A stretch of DNA of 35,329 bases from Candidatus Saccharimonadota bacterium (GCA_905371595.1 CAJPLU010000003.1:1-35329); one strand, 5' to 3'. Counted from the stretch's first letter, positions 16,573 to 24,660 are shown. A program made the numbers and translations. The notes: generated from the sequence alone by a model not told the origin.

Positions 16573-16610
16573 AACAGATGTAAACCAATACTAATAGGAG
16601 GTATAAAACA

Positions 16611-16817
16611 ATGGCTTACAAGCACACGAATTCAAAGGGCGTCACTTATTATCTACACAAAACTGAAGTTACACTTCGCGGCGGTAAACCGCAAACCATC
16701 TACTTTTTCACCAAGGTAGAGAAAAACGAAAAAGGTGAACCGTGCGATTTGCCAGATGACCGTGTCGTTAAAGAAAACCCGCGCAATGGCTTTCTGACAG
16801 TTTCTAAGAAGAAATAA
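16611..16817 (+). CDS. Small basic conserved-type protein
   Basis: 68 aa, lysine-rich, no membrane segment: starts MAYKHTNSKGVTYYLHKTEV, ends GFLTVSKKK. The beta-rich pattern (GVTYYLHKTEVTLRGG, PQTIYFFTKVEKN) suggests a compact sheet. Perfect TTGACA -35, perfect SD and a strong intrinsic terminator 18 nt after the stop make it an independent and probably highly expressed unit. Function unknown; a nucleic-acid- or ribosome-binding role is only a guess from charge and expression signals. Confidence 0.85.
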   Translation: MAYKHTNSKGVTYYLHKTEVTLRGGKPQTIYFFTKVEKNEKGEPCDLPDDRVVKENPRNGFLTVSKKK

Positions 16818-16834
16818 ATTTTGCTGTTTTTGCT

Positions 16835-16866
16835 AAAACCCTCGGCTTGTTGGCTGAGGGTTTTTT
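16835..16866 (+). terminator. Intrinsic terminator after the 68-aa protein
   Basis: Stem AAAACCCTCGGC / GCTGAGGGTTTT (one G-T pair), 6-nt loop, then a T6 run. Confidence 0.92.
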
Positions 16867-16881
16867 GCGGTGGCAAAGTGC

Positions 16882-16970
16882 TTGCGTTTAGGTGGTAAGT
16901 TTGCTACTCTAGATATGTAAACAAACAGGTGCACAAAATTACCTCCCGATTACCCTAAGGGAGGTTTTTT
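16882..16970 (+). ncRNA. Possible short transcript with its own promoter and terminator
   Basis: TTGCGT (16882-16887), exactly 17 nt, TACTCT (16905-16910), then about 55 nt to a hairpin with T6 (16941-16970). Nothing codes inside; the predicted start region contains ATGTAA, a start codon followed at once by a stop. It may be a small RNA or just a chance promoter before a terminator serving the opposite-strand tRNA. Confidence 0.3.
16941..16970. terminator. Bidirectional terminator between the small-RNA candidate and tRNA
   Basis: ACCTCCC (16941-16947) pairs with GGGAGGT (16959-16965) around an 11-nt loop. T6 follows on the plus strand, and AATTTT follows on the minus strand where it would end the tRNA transcript. 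Confidence 0.8.
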
Positions 16971-16991
16971 GATTTCTGTGGTTGATTATGG

Positions 16992-17067
16992 TGGTGGGGG
17001 CGGTTGGGATCGAACCAACGACCAACAGGTTATGAGCCCGCTGCTCTAACCCCTGAGCTACGCCCCC
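16992..17067 (-). tRNA. tRNA with anticodon CAT, probably tRNA-Ile2 (lysidine)
   Basis: A full cloverleaf of 76 nt with encoded CCA: acceptor GGGGGCG/CGCCCCC, D-arm GCTC/GAGC, anticodon loop CTCATAA, T-arm GTTGG-TTCGATC-CCAAC. Anticodon stem has two wobble pairs. The core GAGCAG...TTGGTCG.TGGTTC resembles bacterial tRNA-Ile(CAU) more than elongator Met, and tilS is present in the window. The distinction from tRNA-Met cannot be settled by eye. Confidence 0.9.
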
Positions 17068-17076
17068 ATTGCTGAT

Positions 17077-17082
17077 ATTATA
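17077..17082 (-). promoter_or_regulatory. -10 of the CAT tRNA
   Basis: TATAAT on the minus strand, 9 nt before the mature 5' end, leaving almost no 5' leader. No clear -35. Confidence 0.6.
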
Positions 17083-17114
17083 GCGTAAAATCATTACGAC
17101 GTACAGATTGTTTA

Positions 17115-17144
17115 TTGACTGGCTCGATTTGCTTATGTTACTAT
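17115..17144 (+). promoter_or_regulatory. Promoter of the giant surface protein gene
   Basis: TTGACT (17115-17120), 18-nt spacer, TACTAT (17139-17144). A leader of about 25 nt with SD GTAGGAG precedes the ATG at 17176. Confidence 0.6.
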
Positions 17145-17175
17145 GTCAAGCATATAACCCAAGTGAGGTAGGAGT

Positions 17176-20100
17176 ATGAAAATACACAGGAAAAATATCA
17201 AATATAAATATCGCCGTATTGGCGTTGGAATAACCGTATTCATTGCGGCATTAAGTTTGGTGCTGGTGAATTTGCCGCGAGCTCAGGCGTCGCAGCTTAA
17301 CAAAAAGTACTCTTTTATTAAAACCAATTACACCGTCCCAACGAGTAATGTCGCGTGGGTAGCGACGAATGGCAACGATACTTCGGGTAATGGTTCCGAG
17401 GGTTCGCCGTACGCTACATTCAAGAAAGCTCTCAGCTCTATTAATAATGGCGGCACGGTAGTCGCGAAGTCGGGTATTTATCGTGAACCGCATTTTTTCA
17501 TCTCTGGCGATAATGTGACTATTCAAGCGGCGCCGGGGGCAGAAGTTTGGCTAAAGGGCAGTGATGTCGTAAATTCATGGACTAGTGAAAATGGCATATG
17601 GAAAACAACTGGGAATTATCACAACTTCTGTCATGTTTGTACCACAAATGCCAATCCAAGCGTTGAAGGTACCGCGGCCTACCCAGAGCAGGTTTTCATT
17701 AACGATGAGCCGCTAAAGCAGGTTAAAACCAAAGCAGAAGTAACGCCTGGTAGTAATACTTTTTATGTCGAAGACAACACTCCTACTACGCTCAAAACCC
17801 CTAACAATAATGCAGACGGCTATAATATTGGCCAGCAAGATGCGATATCTTATTATATTGGCAAGAATCCAGCTAGCGGCGTAACCGAGATATCAGAGCG
17901 GGCGCGAGCTTTCACTAGTACTGGCAAAAACGTTTCCGTAAAGGGCATTAACGTTGCTCAGTATTCGCCTGTTCAGGTTTGGGGTTTTCAGGATCCTTAC
18001 GATCCTGCCGCTGAAAGAGGGGTTTATTCGGGTCCAACTGCGGTGAGTATTAATGGATCTGGCTCGTTAGTTCAAGATATGATTGTCACCCAAAGTGCAA
18101 GCCAAGGCCTGTTCTTTAACAAAGCAGAATCGTCGACGGCGCGCGGCGTAAAGGCGATAGATAATGGCGGCTCGGGAGTTGGGGCTAACAAATCTCACAA
18201 CACAGTATTTACTAACGGTGAATTATATGGCAACAACGCGGAAGGTTTCTTGACGATTGGCTGTGGAGCTTATTGTACGATGGCTGATATCAAAGTTACG
18301 CATACGCGAAATTTCACATTCCGCAATAATATTGTTGATTATTCTCGCGACACTAAAGCGTATTCTACTGCTGCTAACGCCAATAGCGAAGGTATGATTG
18401 GCTTTTGGTGCGATGAGGGTTGCGTAGAAACGAAAATCGTTGGCAACTTCTTTACTAATTCTCCGCTTGCTATCATGTATGAGGTTTCTGGTAATGGTAT
18501 AATTGCCTCTAACATAATCGAAAGTTCCGGTACGGGTATTCGTGTAGCTGGCAGCGATGATGTTAAAGTGTATAACAATACTATATCGCGCACTTATCGG
18601 CCAATATACATATTTGAAGACAGTCGTATTGACGGATGCAATTATTGGAAAGGCGGGTCCTGCGTAGCTAACGAAAGCTGGTCGCAGGGACTGGGTCTAG
18701 ATTGGAATACTTCGGGCGTTGAATTGTATAACAACATTATATCTTCGCGGCCGTTAGCTCGAGCAGAGGATCTTTCTGGCGGTAATTATCAACGCGCGTA
18801 TTCACTGCGTGTTGAAGGATCTCAGAACGATCAAAATAGACCGTATGTCGATGCTAACGATATGCTCAAAGGGTTTGATTATAATGTATATTACCGTAAC
18901 GAATCAGACGATATAAATTTGTCAGTGTGGGATTTCAAACAGATTCCTTCAAAGACCGATACAGTTATAAGTAGAGCTTCTGATATCGCGAATAATCCAA
19001 AATTATCGAACTCGATTGACGGCCGCGATGCGCATTCGCTTGATACTTTTGGCTCGCGAGCAAATAATCCGTATTTCGTGAAAGAAGCAGCAAATAATAA
19101 CGACTACAAAAAGAGCAATTACAATCTCAAACCAGGTAGCCCAGCTATCAACAAAGGTAAACCGTTATCAAGCGACGTAGCGCAAGCGATTGACCCAACA
19201 GGCAAAACTGTTAAAGCTGGCGTACCGGTAAATGCTGGTGCTCTGGTTAATGTGCTGATGGATGCGACGGGCGGGCAGACTCCGCCGACACCTCCAGTAA
19301 CTGTCAATATTCCTGATGCTGGCCTCAAGACAGCTATCAATAAAACGCTTGATAGCAATCGTCCGAGCACTCAGGATATCACAGTGGACGAGCTAGCTCA
19401 GTTGACGCAACTTACCGTAGACGGCGGTGTTAAAGTTAAAAATCTAACAGGCCTCGAGAAGGCAACTAATTTGCAAGAGCTGAAGATCGACAATAACGAA
19501 GTTGCTGATTTGACGCCTTTGTCATCGTTAGCAAAATTGACCAAGTTGACAATGACAAATAACAAAGTCGCGTCGATCGAACCGTTGGCGCATTTGGCTA
19601 ACCTAAGCGTACTTTTAGCGTCTGGTAATCCGATTGCTTCGACCAAGCCGCTAGCTAATCTGACGCATTTGACACAAGTAAGTGTCGATAGTAAATCGAC
19701 AGCGTTTGATATTTCTGATTTTACCAAGAGTGCAGGCACCTTGACGGCATTGCAGTTGTCTGGTGTTGATAATGGTACACCGCAGCTAGCGCATAGCGAA
19801 GTTCTAAAGCAACTTACCAAACTAACGACTCTCCAGGTATCGTCAACCTCGTTAACCGATAACGATCTGAATAGTATTGGCGCGATGACGCAATTAACGT
19901 CACTGCAAGCAGACCGCAGTAATATTAGCGATATGTCGTTTGCGGGCCGCTTAACTAAATTAACTAAGCTTGACGTTTCTAATCAGCGCGTCCGTATGAG
20001 TACGAATACAACGCCGTTTGCATCGCCACTCAAAGATGTATCGGGTACGGCTGTTGCTATAACTAACAGTGCTGATTTGGCTAATGATGGGGCTGGTCGT

Positions 20101-22308
20101 GTCAAAATTGTCTCGCCAATTTATGATAATAATACTCATGAGTTGTCAGCAACTTGGGCTAAGAATGTTACAGTTGGCACTGCTACCGCCCAATTTAACG
20201 GTCAACTAACAGTGTCTGCAACGCTGCCAAAAGCTGATAAAGCTCAGCTCCAAGCGCAAATTGATCGCGCGAATAACTCTGCAGATTATATCAAAGCAGA
20301 TGCGGCGGTAGCCAGTGCGCTGTCAGCTGCGAAAAACGTTGTTGCTAAACCAAATCCGACACCTGCCGAAATTAGCCAAGCAACAAACGACCTCAAGCAA
20401 GCACTTGACGCCGCAATAGCTAAAGAAACGGCAGCTCAAGCGGCCGCACGGACAGCGGTTGATAAGGCAAAAAACAGTAAGTCGCCTGCTGATATTCGCG
20501 CTGCAGAGGCACTTTTAGCGCACGTTCAGGACACAGACAAGAAATCAGCGATGCAAGATGAGCTCAACGCCGTCAAACAGGAAATTACCGATGCGCGGAC
20601 AGCCTTATCGAAATTGATTGACAAGGCGAAGAACACGCCGACGGATGGTCTGGCGGCCGAGACTGTTGCTGCTTTGAATACCGCGATTGCTGCAGCTAAA
20701 GCAGTCAATAACGACCAAGAGTCAACTGTGGCGCAGCTTACTGAAGCCAAAACCAAATTGCAATCAGCTCTTGATAACCTCAAAACCGATAAGACAGCGC
20801 TAGCCAAAGCTATAGCGGACGCTGACCAAGAGCCAGTTTATATCAAGAACGATTCAGCGGTTAAAACTGCCCTGCAACATGCTAAAAATGTTTATGCTGC
20901 GGCTAATCCAACGCCAGCAGAAGTTAACACAGCTGTCAATAATTTGAAGTCGGCAATTAATGCTGCTAAAAAGAAAGAAACTGATGCTCAAACAGCTGCT
21001 GCCAATGCGGTTGCGGCAGCAGAAGGTGCTAAAACGGCACAGTCGATAACGGCGGCTCAAACTCTCGTTGACGCTGTCCAGGACGCGTCGGTTAAATCTG
21101 CTCTGCAGGTGCGTCTTGATGCTGTATCGCAGCAGCTCAGCAACGCTAAACAAACGCTTGGCACACTTATTACTAAAGCTGAGACTGTCGATACGACCAG
21201 TATGAGTGCTGACACCGTCAATGCTCTAAAGGCTAAAATCAAGCAGGCTAAACAAGTCTACAACGACGCTTCAGCATCAGTGATGCGCCTGCAAACGGCG
21301 GCGTCGGAGTTGCAGGCGGCTCTCGATGCCTTGCGGCCAGACAAGACTACTTTGCGCGACGTGATTGCTCGGGCGGAAGCGCAGCCAGCGTATATCCGAA
21401 ACGATCCTGCAGTCAAATCTGCTTTGCAGCATGCCAAGAACGTTGAGGCCGCTGCTAGCTCGACGCCAGCTGATATTAGTTCCGCGATACAACAGCTCAA
21501 TTCGGCAGTTACTGCCGCTCAGAAGAAAGAAGCTGACGCCCAGGCGGCCGCGCAGGCAGCTGTTGCCGATGCTGAAAGCCAGAAAACTGCTCAGTCTATA
21601 GCGCATGCGCGAACACTAGTCGATAAAGTACAGGATCAAGCCGTTAAGACAAACCTTCAGGCGCGCCTAGATGCGATTGTTGTCCAAACCTTTGTCAATA
21701 AGCAAACAATTCGCCAAGCAGACAATACCAATATTACGCTGTCTACCTCAGGCGATAAATGCTACAATATCAAAAACGCTACCGCGGTAGGACAGCCGGA
21801 AAATATTCCGAATGGTTATCAGATGCAGGGGTCGGCCAAGTTTACTATCAACTGTGACGGGCACGCGCAGCCAGCGGTTGGGTATACTACCAAAATTACT
21901 CTCGAATTATCGCGTATCTACAAAGTTAATCGCCTAAAAGTAATCAAGTACAGTATCAATGGCGCTAATGCTACCGATATTACCGAGAAAGTCGCGTTCA
22001 AAACATCAGTCGATGGCAAACGCACTATTGTTGAATACTCAATTACCGATGGCGGCTTTGGCGACATGGATAAAACTGCTAACGGTGTTATCGACGATCC
22101 GGTTATAATTTATGAGCGGTCAGAGAATACTACGCCAGCTAATGGTGGCAATCAACCTGGATCTCCAGCGAAGAATGGCAAAACTACCGCTAACGGCGGA
22201 CGCTTATCTGAAACTGGCGATAGCCTATACGGTTATATTATCGGCGCCGGCGTGCTGGTGCTAGGCGGCGCTGCCGGCGTATACGCTATCATCCGCCGTC
22301 GCCAGTAA
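17176..22308 (+). CDS. Giant LPXTG-type surface protein: beta-helix, LRR, FIVAR repeats
   Basis: 1710 aa. Signal peptide 1-39 (cleavage near RAQA-S). Residues 55-695: right-handed parallel beta-helix starting WVATNGNDTSGNGSEGSPYA, of the pectate-lyase-like fold, with four close cysteine pairs. 710-965: leucine-rich repeats of internalin type (LTKLTMTNNKVASIEPLAHL), followed by a short Ig-like segment to about 1020. 1025-1505: FIVAR-type helical repeats with a 184-aa period. 1510-1655: a beta domain with VEYSITDGGFGDMDKTANGV, resembling choice-of-anchor U domains. C-terminus: Pro/Gly/Asn linker, sorting motif LSETG (1677-1681), membrane helix, RRRQ. It is thus likely exported by Sec and wall-anchored by a sortase (none in this window). 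An adhesive or host-contact role is inferred from architecture. Catalytic residues of a lyase are not evident. Confidence 0.9.
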   Translation: MKIHRKNIKYKYRRIGVGITVFIAALSLVLVNLPRAQASQLNKKYSFIKTNYTVPTSNVAWVATNGNDTSGNGSEGSPYATFKKALSSINNGGTVVAKSGIYREPHFFISGDNVTIQAAPGAEVWLKGSDVVNSWTSENGIWKTTGNYHNFCHVCTTNANPSVEGTAAYPEQVFINDEPLKQVKTKAEVTPGSNTFYVEDNTPTTLKTPNNNADGYNIGQQDAISYYIGKNPASGVTEISERARAFTSTGKNVSVKGINVAQYSPVQVWGFQDPYDPAAERGVYSGPTAVSINGSGSLVQDMIVTQSASQGLFFNKAESSTARGVKAIDNGGSGVGANKSHNTVFTNGELYGNNAEGFLTIGCGAYCTMADIKVTHTRNFTFRNNIVDYSRDTKAYSTAANANSEGMIGFWCDEGCVETKIVGNFFTNSPLAIMYEVSGNGIIASNIIESSGTGIRVAGSDDVKVYNNTISRTYRPIYIFEDSRIDGCNYWKGGSCVANESWSQGLGLDWNTSGVELYNNIISSRPLARAEDLSGGNYQRAYSLRVEGSQNDQNRPYVDANDMLKGFDYNVYYRNESDDINLSVWDFKQIPSKTDTVISRASDIANNPKLSNSIDGRDAHSLDTFGSRANNPYFVKEAANNNDYKKSNYNLKPGSPAINKGKPLSSDVAQAIDPTGKTVKAGVPVNAGALVNVLMDATGGQTPPTPPVTVNIPDAGLKTAINKTLDSNRPSTQDITVDELAQLTQLTVDGGVKVKNLTGLEKATNLQELKIDNNEVADLTPLSSLAKLTKLTMTNNKVASIEPLAHLANLSVLLASGNPIASTKPLANLTHLTQVSVDSKSTAFDISDFTKSAGTLTALQLSGVDNGTPQLAHSEVLKQLTKLTTLQVSSTSLTDNDLNSIGAMTQLTSLQADRSNISDMSFAGRLTKLTKLDVSNQRVRMSTNTTPFASPLKDVSGTAVAITNSADLANDGAGRVKIVSPIYDNNTHELSATWAKNVTVGTATAQFNGQLTVSATLPKADKAQLQAQIDRANNSADYIKADAAVASALSAAKNVVAKPNPTPAEISQATNDLKQALDAAIAKETAAQAAARTAVDKAKNSKSPADIRAAEALLAHVQDTDKKSAMQDELNAVKQEITDARTALSKLIDKAKNTPTDGLAAETVAALNTAIAAAKAVNNDQESTVAQLTEAKTKLQSALDNLKTDKTALAKAIADADQEPVYIKNDSAVKTALQHAKNVYAAANPTPAEVNTAVNNLKSAINAAKKKETDAQTAAANAVAAAEGAKTAQSITAAQTLVDAVQDASVKSALQVRLDAVSQQLSNAKQTLGTLITKAETVDTTSMSADTVNALKAKIKQAKQVYNDASASVMRLQTAASELQAALDALRPDKTTLRDVIARAEAQPAYIRNDPAVKSALQHAKNVEAAASSTPADISSAIQQLNSAVTAAQKKEADAQAAAQAAVADAESQKTAQSIAHARTLVDKVQDQAVKTNLQARLDAIVVQTFVNKQTIRQADNTNITLSTSGDKCYNIKNATAVGQPENIPNGYQMQGSAKFTINCDGHAQPAVGYTTKITLELSRIYKVNRLKVIKYSINGANATDITEKVAFKTSVDGKRTIVEYSITDGGFGDMDKTANGVIDDPVIIYERSENTTPANGGNQPGSPAKNGKTTANGGRLSETGDSLYGYIIGAGVLVLGGAAGVYAIIRRRQ
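20248..21690 (+). repeat. Three 552-nt (184-aa) tandem coding repeats in the surface protein
   Basis: Units begin at residues 1025, 1209 and 1393 with LxxxIxxAxxxxxYIKxD; the third is incomplete and stops near 1505. Each full unit holds a FIVAR-like helix pair, a QDxxxKxxxQxxLxAV helix and a second, weaker helix pair ending in LQSALDNLKTDK or LQAALDALRPDK. Units have diverged in DNA, so they are old or under diversifying change. Confidence 0.85.
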
Positions 22309-22348
22309 GAGTAGTTTTATCTCGCTATCTTGATTACCGCTCATGGTT

Positions 22349-22354
22349 TATAAT
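22349..22354 (+). promoter_or_regulatory. -10 of the FtsL/DivIC-like gene
   Basis: TATAAT followed by 9 nt (AGTTGATAG) and the ATG at 22364; no SD. Consistent with a leaderless or nearly leaderless mRNA. Confidence 0.6.
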
Positions 22355-22363
22355 AGTTGATAG

Positions 22364-22840
22364 ATGAAACTTGTTGAAAGATTACGCCAACAACTGCATT
22401 ATATCTGGTTTAATTACGCGAACTTTAACGGATTGGTGCTGTTGTTGGCGATTATCATTGCGATTAGCTGGGTGATGGGTACAATGTCGACGATCCAGAC
22501 AAACTTTAGCGCCCAACGAGAGCTTGACGAAAAAAAACAACAATTACGGCTGGCGCAGCTAGAAGTAGAGACGCTGAAATACGAACAAAATTATTATAAG
22601 AGCGATGAATATAAAGAGCTAGAAGCGCGCAGTAAGTTAGGTCTGGCAGATCCTGGCGAGAAGCAGCTAATACTGCCAGAGAATAGCGCTGCAGTGAAAT
22701 CTCTCGATAGCCAGGACGATAACTCATCGTATATTAAAACAGCTCCACGCAACAATACGCCTGCCGTGCACAAGTCAAACTTCCAGCAATGGATTGATTT
22801 TCTGACTGGCAAAACTGCTGCTTCGCGCTTGCAGAAGTGA
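22364..22840 (+). CDS. FtsL/DivIC-like septum formation protein
   Basis: 158 aa. Short cytoplasmic N-terminus, one membrane helix (about 25-45), then a leucine-zipper coiled coil (about 48-82) and the motif YKELEARSKLGLADPGEKQL, the conserved end of the DivIC/FtsB family, followed by a disordered tail. These bitopic proteins bridge early and late divisome parts. The family is certain in type, but FtsB, FtsL and DivIC cannot be told apart from one sequence. It precedes tRNA-fMet and shares no other division gene nearby. Confidence 0.82.
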   Translation: MKLVERLRQQLHYIWFNYANFNGLVLLLAIIIAISWVMGTMSTIQTNFSAQRELDEKKQQLRLAQLEVETLKYEQNYYKSDEYKELEARSKLGLADPGEKQLILPENSAAVKSLDSQDDNSSYIKTAPRNNTPAVHKSNFQQWIDFLTGKTAASRLQK

Positions 22841-22858
22841 TACGTAATTTGCTATAAT
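22829..22858 (+). promoter_or_regulatory. Promoter of tRNA-fMet
   Basis: TTGCAG (22829-22834), 18-nt spacer, TGC-TATAAT with the -10 at 22853-22858, 11 nt before the mature tRNA 5' end. Confidence 0.75.
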
Positions 22859-22869
22859 AGTACCCGTAT

Positions 22870-22947
22870 CGCGGGGTGGAGCAGCCTGGTCAGCTCGCTT
22901 GGCTCATAACCAAGAGGTCGCTGGTTCAAATCCAGCCCCCGCTACCA
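22870..22947 (+). tRNA. Initiator tRNA-fMet (CAT)
   Basis: 78 nt with encoded CCA. Acceptor CGCGGGG pairs with CCCCGCT except the first pair, leaving C1 opposite U72; an unpaired end is the initiator hallmark used by the formyltransferase (usually C1-A72). D-arm AGCCTGGTCA, loop CTCATAA, T-arm GCTGG-TTCAAAT-CCAGC. The anticodon stem has U-G-G/C-C-A in place of the usual three consecutive G-C pairs. Confidence 0.93.
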
Positions 22948-22985
22948 AGAAAAAAGCTCAACTTTTGGTTGAGCTTTTTTCTTGG
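22945..22985. terminator. Bidirectional terminator at the end of tRNA-fMet
   Basis: A perfect 18-bp inverted repeat with a 5-nt loop (TTTTG): arms 22945-22962 and 22968-22985. T6 runs exist on both strands, so it can stop the tRNA and the convergent flavoprotein transcript. The left arm begins with the tRNA's own CCA. Confidence 0.92.
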
Positions 22986-22998
22986 TTAACTGACTGGT

Positions 22999-24375
22999 TT
23001 AAGCTAATTTGCTAGCAGCAACCCGAATAGCTTCACTCCAGCTCAAGAAAACGTGCGGCGTGTCTGCTAAGTCTTTGGCGGTTAGGCCGTGCCGCACAGC
23101 TAGGGCGATTTCGTGGATACTATCGCTAGCATTCGGCGCGACTATAGTACCGCCGGCTATAACGCCTTTCTTGTCGCATACTAGTTTGACGAAGCCGTCG
23201 CGGAAATCGCTGGTATTTGAGCGGCCGATGATTGATAGTGGTGCTATGGCTTTTTTGATTTTGAGGTCGCGTTTGATACAATCGTCTTCGTTCAGGCCGA
23301 CAGAAGATACTTCCGGAAAGGTGAAGGTTGTCCGCGGTGTAGCAGTATAATTTGGCGCGATTTGATTTTTCGAAAAAAGGTTATGAGCAGCAATCCGCGA
23401 TTCTAATAGCGCAGTATGCGTGTGCTCAGAGTTGCCGATAATATCCCCAGCTGCATAAATGTGGCGTGCGCTTGTCTGTAAATATTCATTAACATGGATG
23501 CCAGTTGGATCATATTGTACACTGGCGTTCTCTAGGCCTAGATCAAGGTTTGGCCGACGTCCAGTCGCCACCAAGATATCCTCGACGCGTACCGACTTTT
23601 CGACACCACCGCGCAGGAATGATACGCGGTAGCCGAGTCCGTCTTTGACTGCTGCGACTGTTCGTGTTTGTGTTAATGATGTAATGCCTTTATGTTTCTT
23701 GAGGTAAGCTTCTAGCAGCTCGCCAACTTCTTCGTCTTCTTTTGGTAAAATGCGGGCAGCGATATCAGTCAAATAAACCCTAGTACCGAAAGTAGCCATC
23801 AGCTGCGCAATCTCGACGCCAACGCTGCCAGCACCTATGATGTAAAGGCTCTTCGGTGGACGCATCGACTCTAAGATGGTGCGCGCTGTCAAAAATGGGA
23901 TTTCGTCTAATCCTGGTACTTCTGGAGCTACCCAGTGTGAACCCGTAGCGACCAAGAATCTTTCGGCGCTGATGTGTTTGCGTCGAACGGAAATTTCATT
24001 GGGCGACAGAAAGTGGGCATGTCCAGTATAGGTAGTAATGCCTTGGTTTTCATAAAATTTGCGATTACCGGCAGCCCCAGTTCGCTTGACGGCGAGGTCT
24101 TTCCAGGCGCGAATACTCGGATAATTGTAGCCAAGCGTGTTAGAGCGTAGGCCGAACTTAGCGCCGTGGCGTGCTTGATCATAGAGGTGCGCGACGTGTA
24201 ATAAGGCGTTGGTTGGTACATCGCTCCAGTTAGGCGAATCGCCGCCGAAGGTGTCTTCCTCGATAATTGCTACGCGCGCGCCATTGCGAGCGGCGATAGT
24301 AGCAGCGGCCGATCCGCCAGCTCCGCTACCGATAACTATTAAATCGTAATCAAATTTATTGTGTCTCTTCGCCAT
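22999..24375 (-). CDS. FAD/NAD(P) oxidoreductase of the disulfide reductase family lacking redox cysteines
   Basis: 458 aa, full length for the dihydrolipoamide dehydrogenase/mercuric reductase family. FAD-binding GSGAGG (16-21), NAD(P)-binding YIIGAGSVGVEIAQLM, second FAD motif IYAAGDIIG and a dimerisation domain are present. The redox motif GGxCxNxGCxPxK is replaced by GGDSPNWSDVPTN (44-56): both cysteines are gone (Ser47, Asp52) and the Lys is Asn. The C-terminal HPT-x-SE is also altered (HVFLSWSE). It should bind FAD and NAD(P)H but cannot do disulfide chemistry at the usual site; quinone or another acceptor is possible. Gene follows the ATP-cone gene by 9 nt. Confidence 0.88.
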   Translation of the reverse strand: MAKRHNKFDYDLIVIGSGAGGSAAATIAARNGARVAIIEEDTFGGDSPNWSDVPTNALLHVAHLYDQARHGAKFGLRSNTLGYNYPSIRAWKDLAVKRTGAAGNRKFYENQGITTYTGHAHFLSPNEISVRRKHISAERFLVATGSHWVAPEVPGLDEIPFLTARTILESMRPPKSLYIIGAGSVGVEIAQLMATFGTRVYLTDIAARILPKEDEEVGELLEAYLKKHKGITSLTQTRTVAAVKDGLGYRVSFLRGGVEKSVRVEDILVATGRRPNLDLGLENASVQYDPTGIHVNEYLQTSARHIYAAGDIIGNSEHTHTALLESRIAAHNLFSKNQIAPNYTATPRTTFTFPEVSSVGLNEDDCIKRDLKIKKAIAPLSIIGRSNTSDFRDGFVKLVCDKKGVIAGGTIVAPNASDSIHEIALAVRHGLTAKDLADTPHVFLSWSEAIRVAASKLA

Positions 24376-24384
24376 TCATGTCTC

Positions 24385-24660
24385 CTACATCATTTTTTTG
24401 TGGTGTTTATATAAATATGCTGCATCAGGATGATTATGTTCTAGAAATCGTCCAGCTTGCGCGCGAATATCGGTGGTGGTGATATCTGATTTTTGGCTGC
24501 TCCAAGCTTCGACCTTGCGAGCAGCTTGATCGGCTAAATTGCGGGCTAACCCTTCGGGGCTTTTAGCGCTAAGGCAGGCGGCGTACAGGCTAGCGCGCAG
24601 CTTTTTGGCATCGAAATCTTCTGGCGGGCGTTTGCCTCGTTTGAAAACGGTAACTTTCAT
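24385..24660 (-). CDS. Stand-alone ATP-cone domain protein
   Basis: 91 aa, nearly all one ATP-cone: VFKRGKRPPEDFDAKKLRAS, then ARKVEAW, then ITTTDIRAQAGRFLEHNHPD and AAYLYKHHKKM. ATP-cones bind ATP/dATP and act as allosteric switches in ribonucleotide reductase and NrdR; here there is no catalytic domain and no NrdR zinc finger. Start overlaps the stop of the membrane protein gene by 4 nt. The partner it regulates is unknown, but the operon suggests the flavoprotein or membrane protein. Confidence 0.82.
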   Translation of the reverse strand: MKVTVFKRGKRPPEDFDAKKLRASLYAACLSAKSPEGLARNLADQAARKVEAWSSQKSDITTTDIRAQAGRFLEHNHPDAAYLYKHHKKMM

